Position numbers and translations under genes: made by a program. From the NCBI GenBank assembly GCA_934047225.1, contig OW204012.1, positions 4,526,001-4,590,000 on the forward strand: a DNA stretch of 64,000 nucleotides, in the 5' to 3' direction. Shown one piece after another: positions 43,022 to 57,100 of the stretch. Origin of the DNA: Ypsolopha sequella. Taxonomy: Eukaryota > Arthropoda > Insecta > Lepidoptera > Ypsolophidae. Under the pieces are notes generated by a model that was not told the DNA's origin, did not search any database, and was given only the letters and a program-made list of their open reading frames with translations. Each line of letters opens with the position of its first letter. Position 1 is the stretch's first letter.

Positions 43022-43724
43022 CAGGCCCGGATCTAGGGGGGGGGGTGAGGAGGGGCACTTGCCCCGGGCGGCAAATACTAGAGGGCGGGCAGTTAACCGC
43101 CCATCAGTCACCACTAAGTACAAGTACAAAAATCTGTGTATGCCCTCCTTTCACACAATGTGCGATAAACGCCCCCGAGAGAAATTGTGTTATTCTAATA
43201 ATTAATAGTAATTTGTGAGCAAAAGACGCGTGGCGCGCGAAGTGATTGAATCACTTCAAGTAAACAACGAAAGACGAACGAGGCGCGCGCGCAGTGTTGC
43301 CAATATTATCCAACCAAAAAGCACCAAATGGACCGTAAAAAAACAGTAGAAAACGTTAGAAGGGGTATTGAAAAATATTAAATCTACTGTCTGACATAAA
43401 ATACATAGAATAAGAAAAAAATATTACTAAATAAATATACTTTTAAATTCACCAAAAATTTAATGCACTGAAGGGCATATGAAAAAAAAATCACAGAAAT
43501 ATGTATGATTTTAGTAAAAAAATTGGTCCGAAAATTCTGTAGACAGAGCAATGGAAAACTAAAATAATAATAATTTATATTTTTTGTCTAAACAGTTCTT
43601 ACTTTTTCGTAAAAAAAAAATGATTTTGAAAAAATTTTGGTGTTTTATCTGTTGAATATTTTTGCCTAGAGGGCGGCAAATTGGTATTCTCCCCCCCCTT
43701 TTTGAAAATGTAGATCCGGGGCTG
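43022..43724. mobile_element. hAT-type element with 8-bp target duplication CTAAAATC
   Basis: Ends CAGGCCCGGATCTA and TAGATCCGGGGCTG (complementary apart from one base). CTAAAATC at 43014-43021 and 43725-43732. A G-run follows the left end and a C-run precedes the right end. No transposase ORF. Confidence 0.8.
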
Positions 43725-44419
43725 CTAAAATCCAACGGTTTTTATACAGTTGTAACGTAAAGTGAACCTTTTGTGTTTTTTATACATTAATAGTACATAC
43801 ACTGAACACTATACTAAAATATGTCACTCGGGCTCAAGTCTGTAAAATCTGATTAGATGCAGATTCAAATAAGAAAAACGATGAACATTAATGAATTATT
43901 GTAACTTATGACAGATTTCAATTGATATTCAAAATTAGTTATTAAAGTTGAGAAACAGGTCAATTAGCATTTCTCTAGCCAGTAATAATGAACTCAACCT
44001 TATTAATTGATTGCAACAGGATATAAATCTCATAATCTTACTTGTCCAATTAACACTTTTGTACTCATCTGTACTCCTTCTCGCCACAAACCGTCTTCGT
44101 CCCGGCTCTCAATTAAATTGTATACCTATTACACCGCTTGACTTGGTTCCAATCTATTATACCATATCTATATGCTCTAAGTAACATACAATGTGACGGT
44201 ATGTTTTATTTTTATGTCAATTTTAAGATAAAAATTAATTCGTTTACTACGATCTATCATGATGGTTCCGATCACTTATAAATTACTTTTTATTTTTTTT
44301 ATACAAATTCATACTGAAGACTAGATAAGTAGTCGGTATTAAAGTTCAATGACCCTTTTCGAAATTATTTTTTCCTGTTCCCTACAAACGCAAGCCCAGC
44401 CCAGAGTCAATTACGATGG

Positions 44420-44800
44420 TAGAGGTCAACATTTTATTTTGTTAAGTTAACAAAAAGTCTCCCACAAATTGTCTCCCACATGGAGTCCAGTCATCGGGAA
44501 ATTTAAATCGCGGGTTTCTTCTCTTAGTGCATCTCCGGATACTGTGAGTGTTGTGTGCCGTGCGTGAATAAGATAACAATTAATTTTAAAGACTAAAGTG
44601 TTTTTGCGGGTACAAGGAAAATACTTCGGTCGTCACCTGCATCACATCACTGCGCCTCGCCATACTTGCCAGTTTCCCGTAGACCACGAGACATGCAACT
44701 GTCTCGAAACGTCGGGCGTCCCCCTTTTCGTAAAAAGGTAAAAATTGATCGCGGTAGACCCGATTATATATATTATAATGTTAACAAAAAGTGTTATCGA
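44420..44800 (+). repeat. degenerate interspersed repeat
   Basis: A stretch around 44665-44790 (GTAGACCACGAGACATGCAA, CTGTCTCGAAACGTCGGGC, GATCGCGGTAGACCCG) is less AT-rich than its flanks. Its short open frame looks like a repeat rather than a gene. From memory this motif is dispersed in moth genomes. Nothing else is recognisable between 43733 and 45480. Confidence 0.35.
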
Positions 44801-45439
44801 TTCGTGAAACTAATCACTTACCAAGCATCCAGTACTAATTTGGCTGGCACAGCTTAAAAAATACCTCTTTCAGGCGTGCAAAGTGGTACAACCCTACAGA
44901 GTGAGCAGTGATTTATGACACTGAGGTTGTGACGGTCAGAGTAAAATAAGCTCTCACTCGAGGTAATTCGATACTTTTTCGCTTGCAAGCACGTGTGGTA
45001 CCCGACAGTAGGCTATTATAAAAAAGATGTCGAGGTGAACGGCGGGTCACCCCGTCACCCGCACCGTGCGAGCTAGTTTGTACTTTGTTGCTGCTTAGCG
45101 ATAGTAGCCATTTATTGAAATGTTTTTACAATGTGATTCTTCTGTTCGGGTATTTATTCTGTGGTAGTATCATAGTTGTATATGCGATCACAGGTATAGC
45201 GCCCTCATTTTTTCCAAACTCTTTTTGCCAAGCTGTGCATTTTACGCGTGCAAAAGAGGTACGGTAACATGTTAGGTATTTGTCGCCCGATGATCAAACT
45301 GAACGCAGCCCTGGGGCTTGTGAGCAGTGAGTCAGGTCAGGTCAGCTGTGGCCCGTGAGCAAAGTACTATGAACCGCTGTCTGTTCTGTTCATATCGGAC
45401 ATAACCTCCGCACTTATTATCTAGTAAAATAAACAGTTT

Positions 45440-45504
45440 TTACGAGAAGCACTTAGAGCATTCTGCGAGAAGCACTTGGAGACCGACATTTTCTTCCATT
45501 CTAG
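45440..45504 (+). other. possible non-coding leader exon of the AspRS gene
   Basis: The AspRS start codon follows an acceptor (TTTACAG, 47981-47986), so at least one leader exon lies upstream. A plausible one ends here at TCTTCCATTCTAG followed by GTATGT. Only the donor supports it. The true leader could be elsewhere in 42.4-47.9 kb. Confidence 0.2.
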
Positions 45505-45805
45505 GTATGTTATCTCTAGTTTCTGTTAGAAAATCAACCGTGAACGTAAAATTAAATAGTTGTAAATTGAATGATGAAATATTCAATTGTTTTGTTATAG
45601 TATTAGCATTACATGTATTTCAAGGTTGAAAATAGCTAGTATATCCGCTGGGTCATAGTATCTTACATGTATTAACTTTCTTTATGGTGTATTTTGTTGC
45701 TTTATCTATTTTTGTATCCAGGTCAATAACCAATTCAAATAGTCATACATTTCTGAACCACTGCATAATTTGTAGTTTTGAAAATTCAACTGTCTAGGAC
45801 GGGTA

Positions 45806-45872
45806 CCTCGGTGGTGCAGTCGGTAGCGCACTTGCCGTGTAAGCGAGAGGTCGCAGATTCAAAAGGAAGTTT
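45806..45872 (+). repeat. tRNA-derived SINE head
   Basis: GGTACCTCGGTGGTGCAGTC then GGTAGCGCACTTGCCGTG resembles a tRNA 5' half with an A box. GAGAGGTCGCAGATTCAAA is a degraded B box. The element lacks a clear body and is truncated. Confidence 0.5.
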
Positions 45873-46322
45873 TTCAAAAATATTTGTCTAGAAATTTGTT
45901 TAATTGATATTTTCTGTACTAAGTGATGGATTTCGCTATAAAGCATATAACCTTAATTTCAAACAGTTTAATAATTTGTAAACATTAAATAATTAATCTG
46001 AATCTAACATTGAATATTTAATCTGTAAGGCCTTTGGCAAAAAAAAAAAGTTTGTAATAATATGACAATAACAATTATGTATCTCGAATAATCTCAATGT
46101 ATCCCTTTTTTGAGCAAACAGTGTATAATTTTGATTGTGTTTACATATTTCCATTATAAGTGGATGAATTTATCCAACATAACAAATTTTTATCATGACT
46201 TTCATTGCTATAGTTTTAGAACATTGTGTGCATTAAGTAGGTATTTTGTGTGCAATATATGTTGGGCAATGATTACATCATGTTCATATCATTAACATAC
46301 CTACAAATCTGTTCTATCTTAA

Positions 46323-46749
46323 CCAGTAGAATTATTGATTATCCGTACCCAGAACCCAAAATTTAAATACCACTTTGAAAAAAAAAAAATTTGTATGACG
46401 CCAGGGTAGACAATGTCTACCCTAGAGTGAAAATTTCCTATACAAACTTTTTTTTCAAAGTGATATTTATATTTTTTTATATTTTTTTTATTGTTGTTCT
46501 TGACCAATTGTTTACTTTTCCAGCAAAAAGTTCTGTGCACGCCACTGTCCGTACCCCTATTATAAATGAGAAAATGTGTTTGTTGATTTGTCCTTTTTTC
46601 ACCCAGCAATGGATCAATGTGATTTTTTGCATAGAGATAGTTTATGGGCCGGAGAGTGACATAGGCTATTTATTATCGCAGAAAAAATGCAAATGAAATC
46701 AGCGCGGGCGAAGCCGCAGGCAAAAGCTTGTAATTACTAATTCTACTGG
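46323..46749. mobile_element. TTAA-flanked (piggyBac-type) element carrying other repeats
   Basis: Ends CCAGTAGAATTA and TAATTCTACTGG, TTAA at 46319-46322 and 46750-46753. Inside are a piece resembling the CAGTGGCGTGC hAT family (GCACGCCACTG near 46540) and a copy of the ...GCGGGCGAAGCCGC... repeat (about 46550-46730). Confidence 0.7.
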
Positions 46750-46910
46750 TTAAGGTTCGATAACAATTAATAGACTTCCGGTACGATTGAGCCTCCTGCC
46801 TCTTTACTTAACTAATATTAAAGTACAATAAAGAAATTAAATATTATGTATACTTCTATTATTATAATTTATACTGTAAGGTGTGACTCCTTGATGGAAC
46901 TTCATTCTAA

Positions 46911-47164
46911 CACTAATCAAAGTCTTCTTGTACGAGTTCCACTATTTTATTTACTTAATTATTGCGACTAGTTTCGTCTATTTGACATCGTCGAGCTGAT
47001 TGGAATAGGTTAACAGTAAAAGTATGAAAAGTAAGTAAAAGTAAGTCATACTTTTACTGTTAACCTATTCCAATCAGCCTGACGATGTCAAATAGACGAA
47101 ACTAGTTGCAATAATTAAGGAAATAAAATAGTGGAACTCGTACAAGAAGACTTTGATTTGTGTC
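46911..47164. repeat. 254-bp near-perfect palindrome
   Basis: Arms of about 118 bp (46911-47028 and 47047-47164) with an 18-bp AAGTAAGT-rich spacer. Paired blocks: CTTCTTGTACGAGTTCCACT, AGTTTCGTCTATTTGACATC and TTAACAGTAAAAGTATGA with their complements. Only a few mismatches. Confidence 0.8.
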
Positions 47165-47399
47165 TATTAATATAATTTATTCAATTCGATAATTAATATA
47201 ATTATTGAAATATACTGTTTTTATATGGATCAACTTTCATACTGGAAACTGCTAGAATTGGCATTAGACAGAACTGGGTCAGAGTGTCAAAAGGGGGCAA
47301 AATTAAGTTGACACAGCTGCTCCACAGCTCCTATAACTGGTGTTATTTTCTCACAGTGTCCCCTTAACTACCTCCTATTTCACAGCTTGATGACGAATT

Positions 47400-47905
47400 T
47401 TATGCTGACAAGAGCATCTCTTAAAACTACAACAACTGCTGCGTGAGAGAACCAGCTCTCAACACGCTGAGCGATGGGCAAGTATGACAACTTGTAGACA
47501 GACGAAAGCGGTTCTACCAACCGTGGACCGTCGCCTGACAAAGAAACTACTTCGTCTCAATAGGCTGAACCTTCGCATGATGGTAGGGCTAATTACGGGA
47601 CATAGTAACCTCAACAGACATTTCTATAATATAGGTCTGACAGACAGTCCTCTATGCAGAGCTTGTATGGAGACCGAAGAAACGCCGACCCACGTGACGA
47701 TAGACTGCGTAGGCGTCAGCACACAACGGGCTAAGATCCTCGGTGAACCGGGGATGCTTCGCCAATCCTGTGGCGACCTAGGTCGCCTCTTGGGATTCTG
47801 GCGAGAGCTGGGCTGGCTGGAATAGCCAGCTCCACACTTTCCACGCACAAAGGTCCAAGTAAGAGACTAGGTGCGGAAACCGAGCCCACCAAGAAGAAGA
47901 AGAAG
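47400..47905 (+). mobile_element. non-LTR retrotransposon C-terminal fragment
   Basis: Open frame 47484-47825 encodes 'LLRLNRLNLRMMVGLITGHS', 'NLNRHFYNIGLTDSPLCRAC' and 'METEETPTHVTIDC', the RNase-H-like or Zn-knuckle C-terminal end of Jockey/R1-type polyproteins. A short 3' UTR and an AAGAAGAAGAAGAA tail end near 47908, 70 bp before the AspRS acceptor. Confidence 0.7.
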
Positions 47906-47993
47906 AACTACAACAACAAATCGTAATTTGTTTTACTAATGATAAAAACAATTTTTTACCCAAATCTGCGTTTTTGGTCTTTACAGTGTCACA

Positions 47994-48110
47994 ATGGTTG
48001 TATCAGAAGACCCAAAGGTGACGGCAGAGGGTGATGCAGCGGCCAGCAAGAAGGCAGCGAAGAAGGCTGCCAAAGCAGCTGAAAAACAACAGAAAAAGGC
48101 TGAGCATAAG
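47994..48110 (+). CDS. AspRS: AspRS exon 1 (Lys/Ala-rich N-terminal extension)
   Basis: It starts ACA-ATG-GTT seven bases after an AG acceptor, so the leader is on a separate exon. 39 codons, with '[18 protein letters not shown]' forming a basic amphipathic helix as in eukaryotic synthetase extensions. Donor GTAGAT, phase 0. Confidence 0.9.
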
Positions 48111-51100
48111 GTAGATTATAACAACAATAATGTAATTTTAGACATTTACAATACTAAATTTAACAATATTGACATCTTCATTGAATCTAAATTATCATTT
48201 AAGCATAAAGTCGAAAATGCAATCATAAACCCGCTGTAAATATACTATGCTCAACCCTTAGCTCCTTCTAAATCCTTCCCCCTCCCACTCACACACACAT
48301 TCAATCACACACACATACATTTACCCTCGTACACTTGCATGCTCAATATACACTTATTATGTACCTAAAATTGCTTTAATTAATTCTATGTCATATCTTA
48401 AATCTTAATCATAATAATATTGTTAATTAAATAATAATAATAATATTGTAAATTAAATAATAATAATAATTTTAATTGTTACTTTACTTTAGCTATTCTG
48501 TACTATTATTCTGTGGACAACTATTATTGGCTTTATTTAATGTATTTCTTATTTATTCTTATATTGTTGACTTAATCATAAGCTGTTGTGGTCCCAAAAT
48601 AAAATTTGAATTTGAATAACTTATAAGTAAATTATAGTATAATTCTCAGGTTGGTGGGGCACAACAATCCTATTGAGTGATTTTGAACTTAATTAAATTA
48701 TCAGATAGTCTACTTTGTATTCGATACATATAATCAGTGAATTCTTGATGTTTTTCTGAATATTACGAATTTTTTGTCTTGACAACGGAAAATAAACCAT
48801 GTTTTCATGTGATAGCAGTAATTTCAGGTATAAAACTCAAGCGTTTTTTTAAAAGCAATATAATTAAAAGAAAATTGAAAGTATGTTTATTTATGAAGTG
48901 TAATTAATAATTGCCTTGAGACAAAAAACACGCCATATTTTTTTTCAAATTTTTGCTATCTACATTGACGGAAATGCCACATTAGCATTGTGGAGCCCCT
49001 TAAAATCTAGACAGAAAATTAACACGAATTACTTAAAAATATAATAAAATTAAAAAACATATCATTTAAATTTCAGCACTTCTGAAACCCCCTCAGGGAT
49101 TCATGTCATGACAATATATTTGATCAAATTCTAATACTTATTAGTTATTACTTTCCCATGTCTTTTCCAGTCATCGTCAGCCCCGCAAGAGGACAGTGCT
49201 CAGGAGCCGGACATCTCGGAAGGTCGCTACGGAACGTACAAGTTGATCCAGTCGACAGACAAGCACGCAAGCAGACAGTACACCGATGTCAAACAACTAG
49301 ATGTCAAGTTGAATGGACAGACTATCTGGGTTAGAGGTACAGATATGTATTTTTAACTGACTTCAAAGAAGGAGGAAGTTCACAATGCGGATCCACAGGC
49401 AGAGCTAATGATAGATGGCGCTAGCCAGTGGCGTGCACAAAGTTTTTAGACAGGGTAGACATAAAAAATTAAAAGCCTAAAAACCTGGTAAAAACTTACC
49501 AAATAATCAAGTTACTGTTTGCGACTTGCCACCTAATATCGTTTCGCAATTATTTGTTTTTATCATCAAAACAAAACACAGTTTCAAAAATGCACTATTT
49601 CTTAACTTTTGTACACACACTTTGTAAAACATGTTGTCACATTGAATAACTTTCACAGTAAACACTACACTGGCACTAGCCATTTTTTTTATACTGCTTG
49701 TCATCGATTTGCGTAAAGAACGAACGAAAAACAATAATGGATGACGCCCGCCAAGCCGCCAAGGTGGCATTTTCAGTGAGTGTCGTAAAAAGCCGTCGGC
49801 TTTTTGCACAGTCGTGGCCTACATTTCGCACGCAAACAAGCACAAACTTTTGCACTGTGTGCATGTATTTACAGTAACGCACGCAAACATAGACTGTTAG
49901 AATATGACCCACACATAGACACCGACAGCCACCGTTCCGCGATGTCTTTTGGCATCGAGTGCAGGGAACACTTGGATCGAGTGAGCGAGCGACTCGGAAC
50001 TGAGACTCGCAGTTCCCGCTAATGACAATAGATGGCTGTTGGTGTCGCTACATTTTAGCAGAAAATTTATTACGATATGCGTAAATGATGCGTATTTGTC
50101 AGGGTAGACAGTGTCTTTTTGTCTGTATGGACCGCACGCCACTGGCGCTAGCACCATCCGGCACCGTGCTCACCAACCCGCCTGCCCAGCGTGTGTGAGT
50201 ATGGGCAAGTCTTCCAGGGTGACCGCCGGGAGTGGCAAAGTGCTGGAAAGGCTTATGTCCAGCAGTGGACGAACTACGCTGATGGATGGATGGATGGATG
50301 GAAGACGGTGGCTATGTCAAATTTTGTTGTTGTGTATGCTCTGGTTTTCCTACTGTTTTTCTACAATATTTCCCTTTTTTTTATTTCCCTTATGACCTGT
50401 ATTCCAATATGTTATATACATATTTGTTATTGTTATTAGATATTATAATGTTATTTATTTTTAATAAGGGGTTTTTCGGCAATAAATTAACACCATTATT
50501 AGAGCAACCTGGTACGGCACACAAAGGCATTATTCGAAAATCGCAGCAATGTTCTGAAATAACTTATTTTCATGGCCGGATCGACGATGCGCCATCTACA
50601 GGTAGGATTTGGCAGTGTGGATCCCCATACAAATTTGGCAGTGTGGATCCCCATACAAATTTGGCAGTGTGGATCCCCATAAAAATTTGGCAGTGTGGAT
50701 CCCCATACAAATTTGGCAGTGTGGATCCCCATACAAATTTGGCAGTGTGGATCCCCATACAAATTTGGCAGTGTGGATCCCCATACAAATTTGGCAGTGT
50801 GGATCCCCATAAAAATTTGGCAGTGTGGATCCCCATACAAATTTGGCAGTGTGGATCCCCATACAAATTTGGCAGTGTGGATCCCCATACAAATTTTTTT
50901 GTGTATGTTACTCCATTTTTTTATTTTTTTTTATTTACTTTAACTAAAACGGACAAACCAATTACAATAATTAAAGATAGTAACACAAACACAAAACGGT
51001 ACAATCAACTAAAATAAATAAGAATAACACATAAAGTCAGAAACAGTCCCTCTCACAAAAGCCCAAACACTCTGACAATATTTCCATAACCCTGTCATTT

Positions 51101-54100
51101 CTAAACCAATTTGAATTATTCTTTTTGTGTTTGGAAAGTGAAAATTCACTTATCAAACGTTTTCACTTGAAATCTGATATAATATTTCCAGCTCGGATGC
51201 AGACTTCCCGCGCTAAAGGCAAGCAATGCTTCGTGGTGCTCCGTCAGCACTCGAGCACGGTGCAGCTGCTAGTTAACGTCAGCGCTGACCGCGGAGTCAG
51301 CAAGCAGATGGTCAAGTTCGCTGGCAAGTGAGTCTATGGCATAAGTATTATAATGGACAGAAAATCACTTGTACTATCCCACAAATTTATTTAGTTCTTC
51401 CTGACCGGTTTCGCCTTTATGGCATTATCAAAGGAATTATATAAGGTTTTTTTCAATGCATGTGCTCGTAAAGGCCCACTTTTTATGCATCAAAACCGAA
51501 CAGAAAGTCGATTATTTTGCCCTAGGGCTTTATTATTATTATATTTTTTTAATTTGTTTGCAATGGTTGGCTAACCTGCAGCCTTTCCTGTGTACCATAG
51601 ATGTTATACTTTTTTTTCCACTGTTTAACGGCTCTGGATACAATCCTTTTGAGCCAATCATAATTTAAAGTTCACAAGATTATATTTGTTTTCATTTCCT
51701 CACACTATGCATTGAAAAACGTAGTATGATACACGGGCGTAAAAGCAATAAATTACTCGGTTACGTTTAAAACACTCGTTTCGCTCGTGTTTTAAATGTA
51801 ACCAAGTAATTTATAGCTCTTACGCCCGTCTATTATACTACGTTTTTCAATGCATAGTGTGAGGAAATAAAACAAATATAATCTTGTCCCGACCCTTACC
51901 CTTTGGGTACGGAACCCTAAAAATTGTAGTTTTGGCCTCAGTACAATCACCCTTTGGGTACGGAACCCTAAAAATTATAGTTTTGGCCTCAGTACAATCA
52001 AATTTCGTTAAAATCCTTAATGTAAACTTAAGGCGCTCTTATCCCAGAAGAGTGACTCTCTGTCTTTTTCTTTACGTGTAAGGAGTAAAGAAAATAACCA
52101 CACTTTTGTACATTTTCGTTGTTTTTATCGGTTTTTAAATTGTTTAAAAATAAGGGATATGTTTATTAAAACCCACTTACGTGGTCGACCTAGAAAATTT
52201 AAAGAGCAATATTACCAGATATGTTTCGTTAATAAAAGAGTGGAATTATGGAAATGGCATGATTTGAAAGGTCTTATTACATGCTGTGTTCGTGAATTAT
52301 TTCTATCGAGCAAAGTTTATCTGATCGTGTAACACATGCGTGGAAGACCTAGATAAAGGTTCGAACTATGTTGCGTATTTTTTTTTTGGAAGTTTTAGAC
52401 GATATTTGAAAGTCCTATTTGACTTTGAAATTACTGATTTTGGGATAAGAGCGCCTTAACTGAACTCGATGTTTTACCCCTTTATTATTAGTAAAGATAT
52501 CATTTCTCATTCCAGCATCTCAAAAGAGTCGATCATCGATGTAGAAGCGCTGGTAGTGAAGACTGAAGCTCCTATAGAGTCTTGTACACAGCGCGACGTG
52601 GAACTACACGGGCTGCAAGTGTGGCTGGTGTCGGGGGCCAAGGCACAGCTGCCGTTGTTAGTGGAAGACGCTGCAAGGCCGGAGAAGAGTGACGTGAGTG
52701 CTTTACACTATTACAAAAGTGTCTATCATCGATGTAGAAGCGTTGGTAAAGTCGGGCCACTGCGTGATGGCACTTATGACAGCTGCATTTAGTGATGAGG
52801 TACATTTCAAATTTCGGTTAAAAATAAAAATCAAGTTTGAGTTTACTCAACATTAGACACGTCATTCAACATACTGATACAAAAGGAAAATGTGCCAAAA
52901 CCAGTGGCGTACCTATCGGAGGGCTATGCGGTGTAGTGCCCCGGGACCCCAAAGAGATGTTTAAATATCTAAATCGAAAAAAGTATTTTACTATCATTTA
53001 TTTTCGTTTAGTTTAACTTCGTCATTGTTTTGTTTTTAATTAAATATTATTGCGTAACTTGGCGACCTCAAACACGACCTATAAAAAATTGCACAATAAA
53101 GCAACATTCAAATCGAAAAATAATAACCGAAACAAGTAGTACATCACTATCAACAATGAAGTATTACATTTTTTAATTCACACTTGCTTATAAATAATTA
53201 CGATACTTTGTAGGCATTTAAACGTCATAGGCGCCATCACTCAGTGGCTCTACTGTAGTGAATATTGAGGCTCCTATAGAGATGGTTTATGTGTTACTTA
53301 GGCTACTTTTTATCCCAGAAAAATGTAAACTAAAACAGCGCGGGCGAAGCCGCGGGCGAAAGCTATAGGTTGTCAACTTCGTGCTTACCGCGCCCACGGG
53401 GTGCAGGGGTTACCGGGTACGAGGTAGCAAAGTCAAATTAAAAATCAAAGCGTTTATTTAGTATTTTGCTAATTTAAATTTTGCTAGCTATTTTAGTTTT
53501 TTAATAAAAATATAAAACCAACTTTTTTCCCTTTTGCTCTGAATCCGCCCCTCTCGCACTGCGCGATTTTTCGCTTGGAGTGACGGTGACAAAAATAAAA
53601 TTCGCATAGCCTCTTAAAGCACACTTCTACACGTCAAAGTGACAATATTGAAATAAATCTTACATACTAAAACACAAAAAAATAAAAATTGATAAATAAT
53701 ATTCAATAAAAATGTCATAACAATAAAATAAAATTAACCATAAATTAGAAAAACAAAAATTGTTAAAATATATAAAAATTTAATTCTTACAATTTTTTTC
53801 AATTCTAGCCAACCATAAGTGGATCTTTGTCATCTAAATAGGCATCTATACTATAGTAGGACTTTTCCGTCAAGAGTAATTTTATACAGTTTTTAAAATG
53901 TTTCTCATTTTTTTCCTGAATGAGATCTGGAACTTTTTATACATTTTCAATGCATGTGCTCGTAAAGGTCCACTTTTTATGCATCAAAACCTAACAGAAA
54001 ATCGATTATTTTGCCCTAGGGCTTTATTATTATTATTTTTTTAAATTTATTTACAATGGTTGGCTAATCTGCAGCCTTTCCTGTGTACCATAAATGTCAT

Positions 54101-57100
54101 ACTTTTTTTTCCACTGTTTAACGGCTCTGGATACAGTCCTTTTGAGCCAATTACAATTTAAAGTTCACAGAATTATATTTGTTTTATTTCCTCACACTAT
54201 GCATTGAAAAACGTAGTATGATACACGGGCGTAAGAGCAATAAATTACTCGGTTACGTTTAAAACACTCGCTGCGTTCGGTTTTAAATCGTCCTCGTAAT
54301 TTATTCATTTTCGCCCTTGTAGCATAAACTACTATTATTTGTAAATGAATTAAATAACATATTTCTTTTTATTTAATGTGAGCTGTGATGTGGTTTTCCT
54401 GATAGTAATTTGTCGGCTAGCCGGCCGACCGAAGTGCTGGCGGGCAAATTCAAATGCCTTGGCGGGACACTTTGTGGCCCGCGTGCCTGGGTTTGGCCGG
54501 CCTTGACCTATAGTATGTAATAAAAGTTACATTTGCATCATTATCGACTTTTTAATGACTTCTCTTCAGGATCCGGAAGCGTTAAAGATCCGCGTGAACC
54601 AAGACACGCGATTGGACAACCGGGTGCTGGACCTGAGGACGCCAGCCAATCAGGCCATTTTCAGGATAGAGGCGGGAGTCTGTAGGCTCTTCAGGAATAT
54701 ACTCACCGAGAGAGGTACATTGTTGCGTTTTGATTCATTGGAATATATTTTGTCCTTACATATGAAATTGGCGTTTTGTATCGAGAATTTGAGGGAAACT
54801 CAATTTTCAGTACTAACATTTTTGCGTTTTATTTTAGGAATGACAAATCCAAGTTTTATGGTTTCTTTTGTGTATGAATGAGTCAACATTAAGCTAACAG
54901 CAACATTAATTAAATTTTTGAAAAGTGTCAGCCGTAAAAAAATATTACGAATCTTATCGTGGAAACGGATGGCATTTTTAGGACGAACTGTTTTTGAAGA
55001 TTTAATTTTGGTTATCAAACTGACATAAAATCAAAATTTAATACGTAAAAACAAATAAATATGTATACAAAAAACAAATAATAGAAATAGCTATTGAATT
55101 ACAGGTATTATGAACTCATGAATCTGTAAGAAAATTTCACCAATTTCATAGGTAAGCAGTCATAATTATGGTTCCCTGGTTCACAAAGTCAACGGAAATT
55201 CATGAATACCTTGAAGTACCGACAGTGATTTAAGAAATTCAGGAACGTAATGTGAAATACAAAGCCCGCCTTTTGTCTCACGTAAGCAACCTAGCAACAG
55301 ATCTGCTTACTAGTAATACTGACGTGGGACGCCTGAAGAGGCACACAATCCTGGGGTTGCATAACAGGAAGTAGACCGATGAAGGTTGTTTGATAGCTGT
55401 ATCAACCAACCCATAAGCTCTTTACCCACAAAATACCTGCTTATGGCCAAAATACTGATCGCAAGTGGACCAAAAATAGGAAAAAAACAAATAATAATAG
55501 TTGTGGTTATTAAAAATATATAAACATACATATCGTCACGACTTATGTCCCTGATAGGGTGTCGGAGGTGTTTCCGAGTGTTGACTATCAATAGATTTGT
55601 ATAACTTCTTTTCACCGACGATTGTAACGTCCCAGCGTGATGGCCCACTGCCTTATCGCCGTACTTCAGCTCGCTATAATGGCGTGCAGGTTTACTACGC
55701 TCGTGTTTTAAATCGTCCTCGTAATTTATTCCTTTTCGCCCTAGTAGCATAAACTACTATTTTTCATCTTCTATTACAGGATTTTAGCCTAATGCGATAA
55801 AATATTTATTTGACGAGTCAGCGAAGCGAACGAAGTTCTCAGAGTCTACTTGAACAATCCGGCGTTTGTATGTATGTATGTATGTATGTATGTATTTTTG
55901 TTCGACGATAACCCGAGTATCGTTGATCGGAATGTCATGAAACTTAGTAGGCGAGTAAATAAGACAAACATAATTTTAAAGGAGACGGTCAGAATCGGCC
56001 TTAACCGCGTACATAAAATAAATTTATACTATAATTATTGTTAGATTTATTCGTAGCTAGTTTCACTTTCATAATAACACGGACACACATATTAAAATAA
56101 TAAGTGAGAGCGAACACCGAACGAAACGAAAGCGCGCCATCTACCAAGCAGTCCACAAACTACGCTTCCAGCGTGCTTTGATAGAGTCATGCGTGACGCA
56201 ATCGGCAGTCTCAGCTTTTTATTTCACGATTCATGCTTTTCTTCTGGATTTTGATAGAGATTACATTACGACTGACATTCGAGCATGACCCTTTTCAATA
56301 TATCAGAATCATCGTGAAACATTGTTACAACTTTGAACGTTTCAAACGCGCTTAAGTTTATTTTCGCAAAGCCATATGAAAATAACCTCAAAATAAAAAC
56401 TATTTATCATAAAAAGTTATTAAAAGATGGTGTCCGTTTCAAATGGATAGTCAAACCGTGTTATTTTGAATTTGTTCTTTATCATAGACCACAATATATT
56501 TGTGTACTCTCTAAAGGAATTTTGCTTATGGGGAACTGACCGTCTCTTTTCTAACATGAGCTAAATCGTTCAAGATCGAATCGCGAATTCACAGTTCGGG
56601 GCGATCTACTAGTTATTTGTGTCGATTCGGTGTAGACTAAACTTAAGTGTTCTGTCCTTGTCTTTTCGATAAAGAAAGAAAAAGACAGGACGCTTAAAAT
56701 AAAATTAGTCCTGTTAAATAAGTTAAATCGTGCTACGCCGAATCGATACTAGTACGTTACGAATTTCCACACACAGGTTTCGTCGAGATCCACACGCCAA
56801 AGATAATCCCGGCGGCGTCGGAGGGCGGTGCCAATGTGTTCACAGTCTCATACTTCAAGTCCTCCGCGTACTTGGCGCAGAGCCCTCAGCTCTACAAACA
56901 GATGGCCATTGCCGCAGACTTCGATAAGGTAACCTTACTTGATTATTATTACATACGGCTTGAACACTCACGTGTGATTGTTGTTGACTATATGCCAACC
57001 GTTTCACCGATACAATTTCGGCATTATCAAGGCGAGTGTCGTTCTTAGGACGACGACGCGGCGTTGACCGTCGTTGTCAAACGGGCAATGGCAGCCGCCG

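Noticed and set aside
50499..51017. Open frames of 98-243 codons on both strands over the 26-bp repeat
   Set aside because: Because 26 is not divisible by three and the unit has no stops, every frame stays open. They are products of the minisatellite inside AspRS intron 2.
52469..52792. Single-exon gene of 107 codons
   Set aside because: It is AspRS exon 4 read through its splice sites into both introns.
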